14,595 nucleotides of DNA from Lachnospiraceae bacterium (GCA_900765975.1 CAAFTS010000131.1:1-14595); one strand, 5' to 3'; shown: positions 1 to 8,058, counted from the first letter of the stretch. Numbers and translations are program-made. Notes: a model not told the origin generated them from the sequence alone.

Positions 1-24
1 AGAATTTTATGAAGTATGATTTAT

Positions 25-94
25 AAAAGAACTGCCGGTTAATCAATGTCAATTAGAATATCTTATTGCCATTGATTAACCGGCAGTTCTTTTT
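25..94. terminator. Long-stem bidirectional terminator
   Basis: Bases 25-48 and 70-93 are perfect reverse complements, giving a 24-bp stem with a 21-nt loop. A T run follows on the plus strand and a weaker one on the minus strand. It would end a plus-strand gene lying left of the window (a possible stop TGA is at 10-12) and the minus-strand gene ending at 118. The stem is much longer than the 7-10 bp usual for an intrinsic terminator, so it could also be a small palindromic repeat copied elsewhere in the genome. Confidence 0.8.
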
Positions 95-117
95 GTGTTT
101 ATATAAATTTTTAATTT

Positions 118-396
118 CTATAAATGCTTTGCTAAAGAAATTTGTGTGGCTTTAATAATGTCATAAATTATTATTAATTCCTGAGGCGAACATTTATCCA
201 GAGTCTCAAGTATTTGAGCTGTAAGAGAACTTTTGTTGATTGAAACATGATTAAACAGGAGATCATCGGTATTTACTTCTAGAGCTAAAGCAATCTTAAC
301 TAGTACCGCAAGACTTAATTTTGTATTGCCTGTTTCGATGTGGCTCATATGTGTAGTTGATATACCTATTTTTTCTGCAAGTTCTTCTTGAGAATT
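118..396 (-). pseudogene. 5'-truncated XRE-family HTH regulator
   Basis: The frame reads SQEELAEKIGISTTHMSHIE and continues through TGNTKLSLAVLVKIALALEV to a helical tail ending in a stop at 118. This is the second half of a Cro/CI-type helix-turn-helix, with the recognition helix at ISTTHMSHIETG, followed by the usual C-terminal helices. Upstream of about 396 the homology stops. The frame stays open to a stop at 433-435 but reads unrelated residues (KALHFFVPSIFTN) and has no ATG, GTG or TTG start. The only ATG, at 348, would remove most of the HTH. About 20 N-terminal residues, including helix 1, seem to be lost. I infer a broken gene whose 5' end was removed by a deletion or rearrangement near 396-440. 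A functional product from a non-standard start is possible but unlikely. Confidence 0.6.
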
Positions 397-455
397 GGTA
401 AAAATAGAAGGAACGAAAAAGTGTAGTGCTTTTTATGTAAATACAAAATCTCAAT

Positions 456-740
456 ATGAAAATTATGTACAATGTACAGGGAAAAAAAGGTGAGATTACA
501 CTTTATAGTGGTGGTAATTATAGATATCTAGCAACTGCCACAGAAGATATAGAAGGATGTGAAATATATGCAGATGATGAACTTGTAATACCACAGTATG
601 ATGGGAATAATCAAATGTTTGTTTATGAAATTAACAATTGCAATGAACTTAGATTTGAATTTTCAAAAACAAAGAACTTGTTAGAAACATGGGTGTATAA
701 AACATTCTACCCAACTCCAGTAGTGATAGAAAACCAATAA
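456..740 (+). CDS. Small protein of unknown function
   Basis: A 94-residue frame, or 91 if it starts at the second ATG at 465. I do not recognise a family. The sequence is polar and rich in aromatic, Asn, Asp and Glu residues. It has alternating stretches such as YSGGNYRYLATA, DDELVIPQYD and QMFVYEINN that suggest a small beta-rich domain. There is no signal peptide, membrane segment or cysteine cluster. Neither ATG has a clear ribosome site, and a stop lies just upstream at 438-440. It may therefore be the C-terminal remnant of a longer gene, cut by the same event that truncated the neighbouring XRE gene. A good terminator 31 bases after the stop shows that transcription in this direction once mattered or still does. 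Base composition is very AT-rich, like the rest of the first 800 bases. Confidence 0.5.
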   Translation: MKIMYNVQGKKGEITLYSGGNYRYLATATEDIEGCEIYADDELVIPQYDGNNQMFVYEINNCNELRFEFSKTKNLLETWVYKTFYPTPVVIENQ

Positions 741-770
741 AGGTGAAGGGAATATTTTATTGATGATACA

Positions 771-826
771 AAGAAAGCTGTGCTTTGCGATTTTTAAATC
801 CTAAAGCGACAGCTTTTCTTTTTTTG
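771..826 (+). terminator. Intrinsic terminator after the small protein
   Basis: AAAGCTGT pairs with ACAGCTTT, and GCTTT pairs with AAAGC inside it around a single bulged G. The stem is followed by a TTTTCTTTTTTT tract. On the minus strand the run after the stem is weaker (CTTTCTTTG), so it may also help end the LacI-family gene that stops at 869. Confidence 0.8.
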
Positions 827-868
827 GTCATTTTGAAAAGTCTGGTATAGGTGTATTCAAAACTAAAG

Positions 869-1888
869 TCAAAGTGGTTGTTCTGCTGTATCTTTACCGA
901 AATATTTTCCTGTGGAGTCTCTTACGATTAATTTCGCATGTAAAAGCAGTGTGCCGATTTCAACCTGTTCCATCAGACTGGTCAGAGCTGCGTAAGCGCT
1001 TTTTCCAAGCTGGACGCGGTCTTGACGGATTGTAGTCAGCGGAGGTGACGTGTAGGCGCTGATTGCAAGGTCATCAAAACCGATGATGCTGATATCTTTT
1101 GGAACATGATACCCAAGCTGCTGGCATTGAATGATGGCGGCGTTTGCAATCTGATCGTGACTGCAGATGATGGCGGTGATTCCAAGCTGCAGAAGTCTTG
1201 GTAAATGTGTTTCCATACATTGGGTGATGTAATAGGAACTGCCTGTATGCTCCGGGTTTGATTCCAACTGATGCTGCTCCAGAGCCTGTAAAAAGGCACT
1301 ATGTCGTACCTTCATAATATGCGCGGTTAGTTCGCTGCATAAATATCCAATCTTTTTGTGCCCCAGATTTTTCAAGTGAGAAACAGCCAGTTCCATCCCC
1401 TCCAGATTGTCAATGCCCACGTAGGCAGTGTTCGGATTGGTAGTAATGTAGTTGTCGTAGAGAACAGCGGGCGTTCTGCTTGTTAAAAAATCCTTCATCC
1501 AAGGATCATCCAGAGAAAACCCTACGACAAAGGCGCCTAAATACTGGTGCTGCAGCATGAAAACATCATAAGGGATGTCCTGCTGCATGGAAATGCTTGT
1601 GTCTATGATATCTACCACATATCCGGCGGGCTCCGCAAGCTGGCGGAATCCGAGAATAATCTCGTAGCCGAATTGATGTGGTTCTTTGTATTCCATATTT
1701 TCAATTAAGATACATAATTTTTTTGGGACTGCCTTTTGGCGGCGAATCTTTGTGTATCCCATTTCAACTGCTGTTTCGAGAATCGTTTTTTGTAAAGTCT
1801 CGCTGATATCCGGGGCTCCGTTTAATGCTTTGGAAACGGTACCTTTCGAGATGTTCAGGCGATCGGCAATATCTTGTAATGTAGCCAT
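869..1888 (-). CDS. LacI-family transcriptional regulator
   Basis: A 339-residue protein of normal length for the LacI/GalR family. Residues 3-46 form the N-terminal HTH (TLQDIADRLN, then ISKGTVSKALNG as turn and recognition helix). Residues from about 57 to 330 fit the periplasmic-binding-protein-like effector domain, including VGIDNLEGMELAVSHLKNLG and DISIIGFDDLAISAYTSPPL, typical of the sugar-binding core. The start is set by a GAAAGGA ribosome site 8 bases upstream. The gene is divergent from glgP-malQ across a 288-bp spacer, so I infer it controls alpha-glucan use and perhaps itself; the effector is unknown. Oddly, the hinge after MGYT reads KIRRQKAVPKK and lacks the PN..AR.L pattern most family members use to fold the minor-groove helix. 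Confidence 0.93.
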   Translation of the reverse strand: MATLQDIADRLNISKGTVSKALNGAPDISETLQKTILETAVEMGYTKIRRQKAVPKKLCILIENMEYKEPHQFGYEIILGFRQLAEPAGYVVDIIDTSISMQQDIPYDVFMLQHQYLGAFVVGFSLDDPWMKDFLTSRTPAVLYDNYITTNPNTAYVGIDNLEGMELAVSHLKNLGHKKIGYLCSELTAHIMKVRHSAFLQALEQHQLESNPEHTGSSYYITQCMETHLPRLLQLGITAIICSHDQIANAAIIQCQQLGYHVPKDISIIGFDDLAISAYTSPPLTTIRQDRVQLGKSAYAALTSLMEQVEIGTLLLHAKLIVRDSTGKYFGKDTAEQPL

Positions 1889-1918
1889 GATGAAATCCTT
1901 TCGATGTTAATATTCTTT

Positions 1919-1947
1919 ATTATATAGAATAGAGCAGGTAAAAGCAA
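1919..1947 (-). promoter_or_regulatory. Promoter of the LacI-family gene
   Basis: Read on the minus strand, TTGCTT (1947-1942) and TATAAT (1924-1919) are separated by 17 bases. The predicted start is near 1912, 23 bases before the initiation codon. An inverted pair, TATTCT at 1911-1916 and AGAATA at 1926-1931, overlaps the -10 and could be an autoregulatory site; this part is speculative. Confidence 0.6.
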
Positions 1948-2073
1948 TGTAAATCAAAAGGAAATTTCGAAAAGTTTCTGGAACGCAAAAATAGGGATTT
2001 GTAAAAGATGCATAAAAAGAAAGCGTAAAACTTGTAAAAAATATAGAAAAAATAGGAAAAGTGGGATGAAATA

Positions 2074-2102
2074 TTGACTGTTTGGTGTGAAAATGATATC
2101 AT
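2074..2102 (+). promoter_or_regulatory. Sigma-A promoter of glgP-malQ
   Basis: TTGACT at 2074-2079, a 17-base spacer, and TATCAT at 2097-2102, preceded by A-rich runs that could act as an UP element. The predicted transcription start is about 2109. This rules out the in-frame ATG at 2087 as the glgP start. The -10 sits within a perfect 10-bp palindrome, ATGATATCAT (2093-2102), which may be part of a repressor site. Confidence 0.75.
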
Positions 2103-2109
2103 CAGTAAG

Positions 2110-2129
2110 TACGAAACAATACGAAACAA
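2110..2129 (+). repeat. Tandem 10-bp repeat at the glgP transcription start
   Basis: TACGAAACAA occurs twice back to back (2110-2119 and 2120-2129). It lies immediately downstream of the predicted start of transcription. One helical turn separates equivalent bases, so two protomers could bind the same DNA face. It is a candidate regulatory element, but LacI-family operators are usually inverted rather than direct repeats, so the binding protein is unknown. Confidence 0.5.
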
Positions 2130-2176
2130 ATGGTGAATATAAAAGAAGAATCAGAACAAGGAAGGGGTTCAATATC

Positions 2177-4438
2177 ATGGAAAAGGAATTGGCACAGATT
2201 TTGGAGGCAAATTGCAAAAAAGGAATTGCAAATGCATCGAATGAAGAACTTTATGCGGCGTTGCTGCAGTTATCAAAAGAAAAGATGCAGGGAATGAAAC
2301 GAAATGAAGGTGACAGAAAATTATATTATATTTCAGCAGAATTTTTGATTGGAAAATTATTATCCAATAACTTAATCAATCTGGGACTCTTTGATGAAAC
2401 AAGAGAGGTGCTGAAAAAGTACGGTCATGATTTGGCAGAGGTGGAAGAAGTGGAGATGGAGCCATCTCTTGGAAATGGCGGATTGGGACGTCTGGCAGCT
2501 TGTTTTCTGGATTCCATTGCAACATTGGGGCTGAACGGAGACGGGGTTGGACTGAATTACCATGACGGATTATTTCTTCAGAGATTCGCTGACAATAAGC
2601 AGTGGGAAGAAAAGAATCCTTGGATTACAGAGAAGAGCTGGCTGAACAGAACTGATGTGAGCTTTGAAGTTCCATTTAAAGATTTTACATTAAACTCTAC
2701 CATGTATGATATTGATATTCCGGGATATCACAGTGGATGTAATAAATTACATCTTTTTGATCTGGACAGTGTGGACGAAGGAATCATCGGTAATGGTATT
2801 TCCTTTGATAAGAATGATATTCAAAAGAATCTGACGCTCTTCCTCTATCCGGATGACAGCGATGAGGCAGGACAGCTTTTGCGTATCTATCAGCAGTATT
2901 TCATGGTAAGCAATGCAGCACAGTTGATTTTAAAAGAGGCAGAAGAGCGAGGAGTAAACTTATATCATCTGCATGAACATGTATGTATTCAGATCAATGA
3001 TACACATCCGACAATGGTGATTCCGGAATTGATCCGAATTTTGACAGAGCAGAAAGGATTCAATATCGATACTGCTGTAGATGTGGTCAGCAAGACCTGT
3101 GCATATACCAATCATACGATTCTTGCAGAGGCGCTGGAAAAATGGCCGATTTCTTATTTAGAAAAAGTAGTGCCACATCTGCTGCCGATTATCCGAGAGC
3201 TGGATCGCAGAGTTAGAAGAGATTTCCATGATCCGAAGGTGTATATTATTGATGAGCAGAATCGGGTGCACATGGCTCATATTGATATTCATTTTGGATA
3301 TGCGGTCAATGGAGTTGCAGCCCTTCATACGGAGATTCTCAAAGAGTCAGAGCTGAAACCGTTTTATGATCTTTATCCGCAGAAATTCAATAATAAGACC
3401 AATGGTATTACCTTCCGCAGATGGCTGACACACTGCAATTATGAGCTTGCAGAATATTTGAAGGAGCTGATCGGGGAAGGCTATCTGGATAATGCAGAAG
3501 AACTGGAAAAACTGCTGGCATATCAAGAGGATGAGACAGTTCTTTCTAAATTGAAAGAAATCAAAAAAGATGCAAAATTGGAACTGAAGAAATATTTGAA
3601 ACAGACACAGAATGTGGAGATTGACGAAAATTCTATCTTTGACATTCAGATAAAACGTCTGCATGAGTATAAGAGACAGCAGATGAATGCATTGTATGCA
3701 ATCTATAAATATAAGGAAATCAAAAAAGGAAACCTGCCAAAACGTCCGATTACAATGATTTTCGGAGCAAAGGCAGCGCCGGCATATACCATTGCGAAGG
3801 ATATCATTCATTTGATTCTTTGCCTGCAGCAGTTGATTGACAATGACCCGGAGGTAAGTCCGTATCTGAAGATTGTCATGGTAGAGAATTATAATGTGAC
3901 AAAGGCGGAAAAACTGATTCCGGCATGTGATATTTCAGAACAGATTTCTCTGGCATCAAAAGAGGCATCCGGAACCGGTAATATGAAGTTCATGCTGAAT
4001 GGAGCAGTGACACTTGGAACAGAGGACGGAGCAAATGTGGAAATCCACGAGTTGGTTGGCGACGAGAATATTTACATCTTCGGAGAGAAATCTGAAAAAG
4101 TAATCGAATTGTATGACACCGCAAGTTACTGCTCTGCTGATATTTATGATAACGATCCAATGGTAGAAGAACTAGTTGATTTTATCATTAGCAAGGACTT
4201 AATCCGCATCGGAGATCCGGTGAATTTGGGACGGCTGTATAAGGAGATTGTTGGAAAAGATTGGTTTATGGCTCTGCTGGATGTAAAAGATTATATCAAG
4301 ACAAAAGAGCAGATGCTGGCGGATTATGAAGATGAGAAGGCATGGGAGAAAAAGATGCTGGTAAATATTGCAAAAGCCGGATTCTTCTCATCCGACAGAA
4401 CCATTGCAGAGTATAACAGAGATATTTGGCATTTATAG
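2177..4438 (+). CDS. glgP: Glycogen/alpha-glucan phosphorylase (GT35)
   Basis: Cytoplasmic PLP enzyme that releases glucose-1-phosphate from alpha-1,4-glucan ends. It is 753 residues from the ATG at 2177, chosen because GAAGGGG lies 9 bases upstream and because an upstream in-frame ATG (2087) precedes the transcription start. The PLP lysine is K604 in [15 protein letters not shown]. Phosphate and substrate residues R494 and K499 lie in [30 protein letters not shown] and [12 protein letters not shown] are also family landmarks. It is shorter than the roughly 800 residues usual for B. subtilis GlgP or E. coli MalP. The N-terminal segment is reduced and the usual YG(I)RYE.GIF stretch is replaced by [15 protein letters not shown]. 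It therefore belongs to a divergent subfamily, and control by AMP or phosphorylation is not expected. malQ follows after 12 bases, forming an operon. Confidence 0.95.
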   Translation: MEKELAQILEANCKKGIANASNEELYAALLQLSKEKMQGMKRNEGDRKLYYISAEFLIGKLLSNNLINLGLFDETREVLKKYGHDLAEVEEVEMEPSLGNGGLGRLAACFLDSIATLGLNGDGVGLNYHDGLFLQRFADNKQWEEKNPWITEKSWLNRTDVSFEVPFKDFTLNSTMYDIDIPGYHSGCNKLHLFDLDSVDEGIIGNGISFDKNDIQKNLTLFLYPDDSDEAGQLLRIYQQYFMVSNAAQLILKEAEERGVNLYHLHEHVCIQINDTHPTMVIPELIRILTEQKGFNIDTAVDVVSKTCAYTNHTILAEALEKWPISYLEKVVPHLLPIIRELDRRVRRDFHDPKVYIIDEQNRVHMAHIDIHFGYAVNGVAALHTEILKESELKPFYDLYPQKFNNKTNGITFRRWLTHCNYELAEYLKELIGEGYLDNAEELEKLLAYQEDETVLSKLKEIKKDAKLELKKYLKQTQNVEIDENSIFDIQIKRLHEYKRQQMNALYAIYKYKEIKKGNLPKRPITMIFGAKAAPAYTIAKDIIHLILCLQQLIDNDPEVSPYLKIVMVENYNVTKAEKLIPACDISEQISLASKEASGTGNMKFMLNGAVTLGTEDGANVEIHELVGDENIYIFGEKSEKVIELYDTASYCSADIYDNDPMVEELVDFIISKDLIRIGDPVNLGRLYKEIVGKDWFMALLDVKDYIKTKEQMLADYEDEKAWEKKMLVNIAKAGFFSSDRTIAEYNRDIWHL

Positions 4439-4450
4439 GAGATATAGATT

Positions 4451-5917
4451 ATGAGACAGAGCGGAATTTTAATGCCTGTTGCATCTCTTCCTTCCCGTAT
4501 GGGAGCGGGAGAGATGGGAGCAGAGGCGTATCATTTCCTTCGGCTTTTAAAAGAGAATGGAATCGGAATCTGGCAGATTTTGCCGATGAATCCGGTGGGA
4601 TATGGAAATTCTCCGTATCAACCCTATTCTTCCTGCGCGGGAGATGAATTATATATAAGTCTGGATTCCTTGTATGAAGAAGGCTTGTTGAAAGAAAAGG
4701 CAGATAGTTTCAGAGAAAAAGAAACGAGAATTGATTATGATGCTGTCCGCGCACACAAAGAGTCTTATTTGCGTGAGGCATTTCAGACATTTTGTGAGCA
4801 TGGCAGGCAGCAGGATGCAGCTTATCAAGAATTTATTTCACAGAAATGGGTCTATGAATATGGTGTATTTCGTGCGCTGAAAAGAGCGCATGGCGGAGTC
4901 TGCTGGAATGAATGGAGTGATGACGCGAAAAACTGGCCGGAGAGGAGAACTGTGCTTTCGAAAGAAACAGAACAAGAAGTACAGTACCAGATGTTTTTGC
5001 AGTATAAATTTTATTGCCAGTGGATGCAACTAAAAGAAAAGGCGAATGCAGATGGCATTCAGATCATGGGAGACGTACCTTTTTATGTGGGCGTGGATTC
5101 TGTGGATGTATGGGCAGGAAAGAAAAATTTCCTTCTGGATGATGATGGCAGACCAATTTTTATTGCAGGAGTACCGCCGGATTATTTCAGTGAAACAGGA
5201 CAGAGATGGGGCAATCCAATCTATGACTGGGATTATTTGAAAGAAGAAGGATATCGGTTCTGGGTAGATAGAATCGGTTACAGCAGCAAATTATTTGACA
5301 TCATTCGGATTGACCATTTCCGTGCATTTGATACATTTTGGAAAATCCCGGCGAGCTGTCTGACGGCTGTTGAGGGAGAATGGATTGAGGCGCCTGGGTA
5401 TGAAGTGATCGATACTTTGAAGGAAAAGATTCCGGGAGTCAATCTGGTGGCAGAAGACCTGGGAGATCTTCGTCCGGAAGTGCTGGAATTGAAGAATCAT
5501 TATCATTTGAAAGGAATGAAGATTCTCGTATTTTCTATTGAGACAAAAGGAAAGTATGCGTATGACAATGCCCGGGATGTGGAAAATATGATTGTCTATA
5601 CAGGAACTCATGACAATGATACCTTGATGGAGTGGTATGGAAATCTGACCTGTGCCGCAAAACGAAAGGTTCGCCGTTTTCTTGCGCGTCAGGGATTTGG
5701 GCAGGGTAGTGTGAAAGACCGTTTGATTTCTTATATGTTAAAAAGCAAGCCGGAGTATGCAATCTTGCCGATGGCAGATGTACTGGGCCAAGGAAAAGAA
5801 GGGCATATCAATACACCCGGAACAGTGGGAAGTCCGAACTGGGAGTGGAGAATGCCGGATTTTGAACAAGCAGAAAAGGAAATGAAAAAATATAGGAACT
5901 TATTTAAGGAGAGGTAA
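4451..5917 (+). CDS. malQ: 4-alpha-glucanotransferase (GH77, amylomaltase)
   Basis: Transfers alpha-1,4-glucan segments between maltodextrins, producing chains long enough for the phosphorylase; cytoplasmic. At 488 residues it has the normal length for short bacterial amylomaltases. The three GH77 catalytic acids are visible: D288 in IRIDHFRAF (nucleophile), E335 in LVAEDLG (acid/base) and D388 in GTHDNDT. The N-terminus has the typical GILMPVASLPSR..G and the NSPYQPYSS loop; GTVGSPNWEWRMP is the usual C-terminal motif. The start has an AGGAG overlapping the glgP stop, with 9 bases between. It is cotranscribed with glgP and followed by a strong terminator, so the pair forms a complete two-gene unit for intracellular glycogen or imported maltodextrin breakdown, probably under the divergent LacI-family regulator. 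Confidence 0.96.
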   Translation: MRQSGILMPVASLPSRMGAGEMGAEAYHFLRLLKENGIGIWQILPMNPVGYGNSPYQPYSSCAGDELYISLDSLYEEGLLKEKADSFREKETRIDYDAVRAHKESYLREAFQTFCEHGRQQDAAYQEFISQKWVYEYGVFRALKRAHGGVCWNEWSDDAKNWPERRTVLSKETEQEVQYQMFLQYKFYCQWMQLKEKANADGIQIMGDVPFYVGVDSVDVWAGKKNFLLDDDGRPIFIAGVPPDYFSETGQRWGNPIYDWDYLKEEGYRFWVDRIGYSSKLFDIIRIDHFRAFDTFWKIPASCLTAVEGEWIEAPGYEVIDTLKEKIPGVNLVAEDLGDLRPEVLELKNHYHLKGMKILVFSIETKGKYAYDNARDVENMIVYTGTHDNDTLMEWYGNLTCAAKRKVRRFLARQGFGQGSVKDRLISYMLKSKPEYAILPMADVLGQGKEGHINTPGTVGSPNWEWRMPDFEQAEKEMKKYRNLFKER

Positions 5918-5972
5918 ATAATAGAAACTCCCATACCTGTTTTGATGACAGGCAGGGGAGTTTTTATTATGT
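5917..5972. terminator. Bidirectional terminator between malQ and tag
   Basis: AAACTCCC...CCTG pairs with CAGG...GGGGAGTTT, and the flanks AATAATA and TTATTAT extend the pairing. The T run on the plus side ends malQ, and the corresponding T run on the minus side ends tag, which stops at 6009. Confidence 0.85.
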
Positions 5973-6008
5973 CTATTTCGTTTAATTATTCTGGTTTCCA
6001 ATAATGTT

Positions 6009-6554
6009 TCATTTTCTGTGCAGAAAGCATTCTTCATCGTGAGAATAAATGACCCCGATGGACTGCAGATAAGCATATACGATAGTCGTGCCGATGAATT
6101 TCATGCCCCGTTTTTTAAAGTCTGTTGAAATTTCATCAGAAAGTGGAGAGCTTACTTTTCCGACTTCATAGATAATTTTATGATTGGTAAAGTGCCAGAT
6201 ATAGTCGGAAAAGGAGGTCCATTCTTTTTGGATTTCCTTGAAAATTTTCGTATTGTTGATTGCTGCTTCAATCTTTCTGCGGTTGCGGATAATACCCGGA
6301 TTCTGCATCAGTTCGGTTATTTTGGTTTCGTCGTAGTTACAGATTTTATCCATATTATAATTATCAAATGCAGTTCTGAAGTTTTCCCGTTTCTTCAAAA
6401 TTGTTTCCCAAGATAATCCCGCCTGAAAAGGCTCCAAAATCAGAAATTCAAACAGAGATTCGTCATCATAGGTGGGAACGCCCCATTCTTCATCATGATA
6501 CTTTATATAAAGTTCGTTTTTTAAATTGCACCATTTGCAGCGTGTATGTGCCAT
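6009..6554 (-). CDS. tag: DNA-3-methyladenine glycosylase I
   Basis: Base-excision repair enzyme that removes 3-methyladenine from alkylated DNA. At 181 residues it is close to E. coli Tag (187). The N-terminus RCKWC and YHDEEWGVP match the family. The expected zinc ligands are present as C6, H20, H172 and C176 (the HDEEC at the end). The catalytic-pocket glutamate corresponds to E41 in LEPFQAGLSWETILKKREN, and the HhH-like GIIRNRRKIEAAINN follows. KKRGMKFIGTTIVYAYLQSIG is also diagnostic. AAGGAG lies 10 bases before the ATG. It is the last gene of a minus-strand set. The 74-base gap to the upstream gene holds no hairpin, so cotranscription with the membrane protein and HAD genes is likely, though no functional link is apparent. 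Confidence 0.95.
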   Translation of the reverse strand: MAHTRCKWCNLKNELYIKYHDEEWGVPTYDDESLFEFLILEPFQAGLSWETILKKRENFRTAFDNYNMDKICNYDETKITELMQNPGIIRNRRKIEAAINNTKIFKEIQKEWTSFSDYIWHFTNHKIIYEVGKVSSPLSDEISTDFKKRGMKFIGTTIVYAYLQSIGVIYSHDEECFLHRK

Positions 6555-6628
6555 CTGTTATGTTCTCCTTTGGATAATTGGATCAATGTTCGTTTTGATT
6601 TTTTTGATTTTCATAATAACACCGTAAT

Positions 6629-7135
6629 TTATGTATCATACTCAAAAAAATACATTATATCAGTATCTGCATCATATAGAGATATTGAAAAATTAAAAGA
6701 ATTTCTGAATATGTTCGAATCATCTGTGCTGTCTGTACTATAGGAGTTTCTGTCATAAAAATAATAATATCCGTTTTCTAGTTCCGGAATCTTTGCCTCT
6801 TCTGCTAAATTATAGCAATTGTATGCATCATTTCGTTCACCACCATACATGAGGAGTTGAAGATTCTCTGATAATGGAAGTTCCTTCCAATCCTTTATTG
6901 TTTCCAATGCTTTCTCTTTGTTCGTTGAACAATCTAAGATTAAAGAATATGACCCGTCGCCGTGAAGGCCACTGTGGGTGTCAGATTCTTCTACAATGGT
7001 AAATTCATTTTTTCGAAATCCAAAATGTTCTGCTATAAAATCTGTGTGCTTTTTGCTTAAGATGAACTGAAATAAAAATGGGAGAATTAAAAGGAACAAT
7101 AACAAAATCGGAATCAAGAACTTTATTTTTTTCAT
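6629..7135 (-). CDS. Membrane-anchored protein of unknown function
   Basis: A 168-residue protein with one N-terminal hydrophobic helix (about residues 5-27, after MKKIK). It has no lipobox cysteine, so it is probably anchored by an uncleaved signal with residues 28-168 outside the cell. The outer part is acidic and aromatic. It carries DTHSGLHGDGSYSLILDCS near residues 52-70, WKELPLSENLQLLMYGG in the middle, GYYYFYDRNS, and a C-terminal NFSISLYDADTDIMYFFEY. I recall unnamed Firmicute proteins with a similar DTHGGFHGDG block, but cannot assign a function. Its ATG overlaps the stop of the HAD gene by four bases (ATGA), and an AAGGAGA lies within the end of that gene, so translation is probably coupled. 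Confidence 0.8.
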   Translation of the reverse strand: MKKIKFLIPILLLFLLILPFLFQFILSKKHTDFIAEHFGFRKNEFTIVEESDTHSGLHGDGSYSLILDCSTNKEKALETIKDWKELPLSENLQLLMYGGERNDAYNCYNLAEEAKIPELENGYYYFYDRNSYSTDSTDDSNIFRNSFNFSISLYDADTDIMYFFEYDT

Positions 7136-7914
7136 GGAACGTCTCCTTTCACATCGATAAGAAATAATGCTTTTTCGATTCCGTCTTCATCGACAGATGC
7201 AGTTACAAAATCCGCATGGGCCTTTACCTCGTCCGTTGCATTTCCCATTGCCACACCGATATGGACAAACTCCAACATATCGATATCATTTCCGGCATCG
7301 CCGAATGCCATGGTTTCCTCTGCCGAGATTTCCATGGTTTTTAAATACGCCTTAATTCCAGTAGTTTTTCCGCCCGTTTGGGAAATGATATCAATTGCTC
7401 TGGGATTCCAACGAATGATTTTACAGTTGGTCAGATTGTTTCGAATCATCGTTTCGTTTTCTTTTCCGATATAAACAATCGCTTGATAGATTTCTCCGCC
7501 GTTATATGTTCTTACATCAGGAATTGGGGTTGAAATTTCCTGTTGTGCAGTTTTTACGGCATCATTTACAAAATTAATATACATGGTGTCTTTTTCTACC
7601 AACATGACAGGGACTGATTTATCATGAAATAATTGGAGAATATATTCTTTATCTGAACCACTGATGGGATTGGCTGATAGAATTTCCCCATCCTCAGTCA
7701 GGCACAGTTGTCCGTTTAATGTAATATATGCGTCGAAAGAAATGTCGTTGACCGGGAGCATGGCTAATTCTGTCATATGTCTACCGGTTGCAAGGACACA
7801 TTTGATTCCATTTTCTTTTAATCGATTTAAAACGTTTCTTGTGCTTGTAGGTACATCATTTTGCTTATGGGAAAATAATGTGCCATCAACATCAAAAAAG
7901 ATTACTTTTATCAT
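7132..7914 (-). CDS. Cof-type HAD-IIB phosphatase
   Basis: A 260-residue cytoplasmic hydrolase of the HAD superfamily, Cof subfamily, which typically dephosphorylates sugar phosphates or related small metabolites. Motif I is FFDVDGTLF, with nucleophile D8 and acid/base D10. Motif II is LATGR (T43 region). A C2B cap lies between about residues 80 and 180. A conserved lysine is in GGKTTGI, and motif IV is GDAGNDIDM with D206 and D210. The length is normal for the family. GAGG lies 5-6 bases before the ATG. The substrate cannot be read from sequence. It is the first gene of the minus-strand set, transcribed from the promoter at 7961-7989, and overlaps the downstream membrane-protein gene by four bases. 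Confidence 0.93.
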   Translation of the reverse strand: MIKVIFFDVDGTLFSHKQNDVPTSTRNVLNRLKENGIKCVLATGRHMTELAMLPVNDISFDAYITLNGQLCLTEDGEILSANPISGSDKEYILQLFHDKSVPVMLVEKDTMYINFVNDAVKTAQQEISTPIPDVRTYNGGEIYQAIVYIGKENETMIRNNLTNCKIIRWNPRAIDIISQTGGKTTGIKAYLKTMEISAEETMAFGDAGNDIDMLEFVHIGVAMGNATDEVKAHADFVTASVDEDGIEKALFLIDVKGDVP

Positions 7915-7960
7915 AGTTTCCTCACATTGAAATTATTGAAATTCACATAATGATATGACA

Positions 7961-7989
7961 ATTATATAGTTATTTTTTATAGCTAACAA
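7961..7989 (-). promoter_or_regulatory. Promoter of the HAD gene set
   Basis: On the minus strand TTGTTA (7989-7984) and TATAAT (7966-7961) are separated by exactly 17 bases. Transcription would begin near 7954, leaving a leader of about 40 bases before the HAD start codon. Confidence 0.7.
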
Positions 7990-8021
7990 CATAAATATGA
8001 AAAGTTTTTATTTTGAGGAAT

Positions 8022-8048
8022 AAAAAAGGAACGTCATTTAGGCGTTCC
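8022..8048 (-). terminator. Terminator after kduD
   Basis: On the minus strand GGAACG (8048-8043) pairs with CGTTCC (8033-8028) around a 9-base loop and runs straight into TTTTTTA. It sits 11 bases after the kduD stop and ends the kduI-kduD unit. Confidence 0.88.
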
Positions 8049-8058
8049 CAAATCTTAT

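Noticed and set aside
2087..2176. A longer glgP starting at the ATG at 2087
   Set aside because: It would start before the predicted transcription start (about 2109) and inside the promoter spacer. The ATG at 2177 has a proper ribosome site.
3347..3811. Minus-strand open frame inside glgP
   Set aside because: It is an antisense shadow of a conserved enzyme gene, with low-complexity Phe/Ile/Cys content and no initiation signals.
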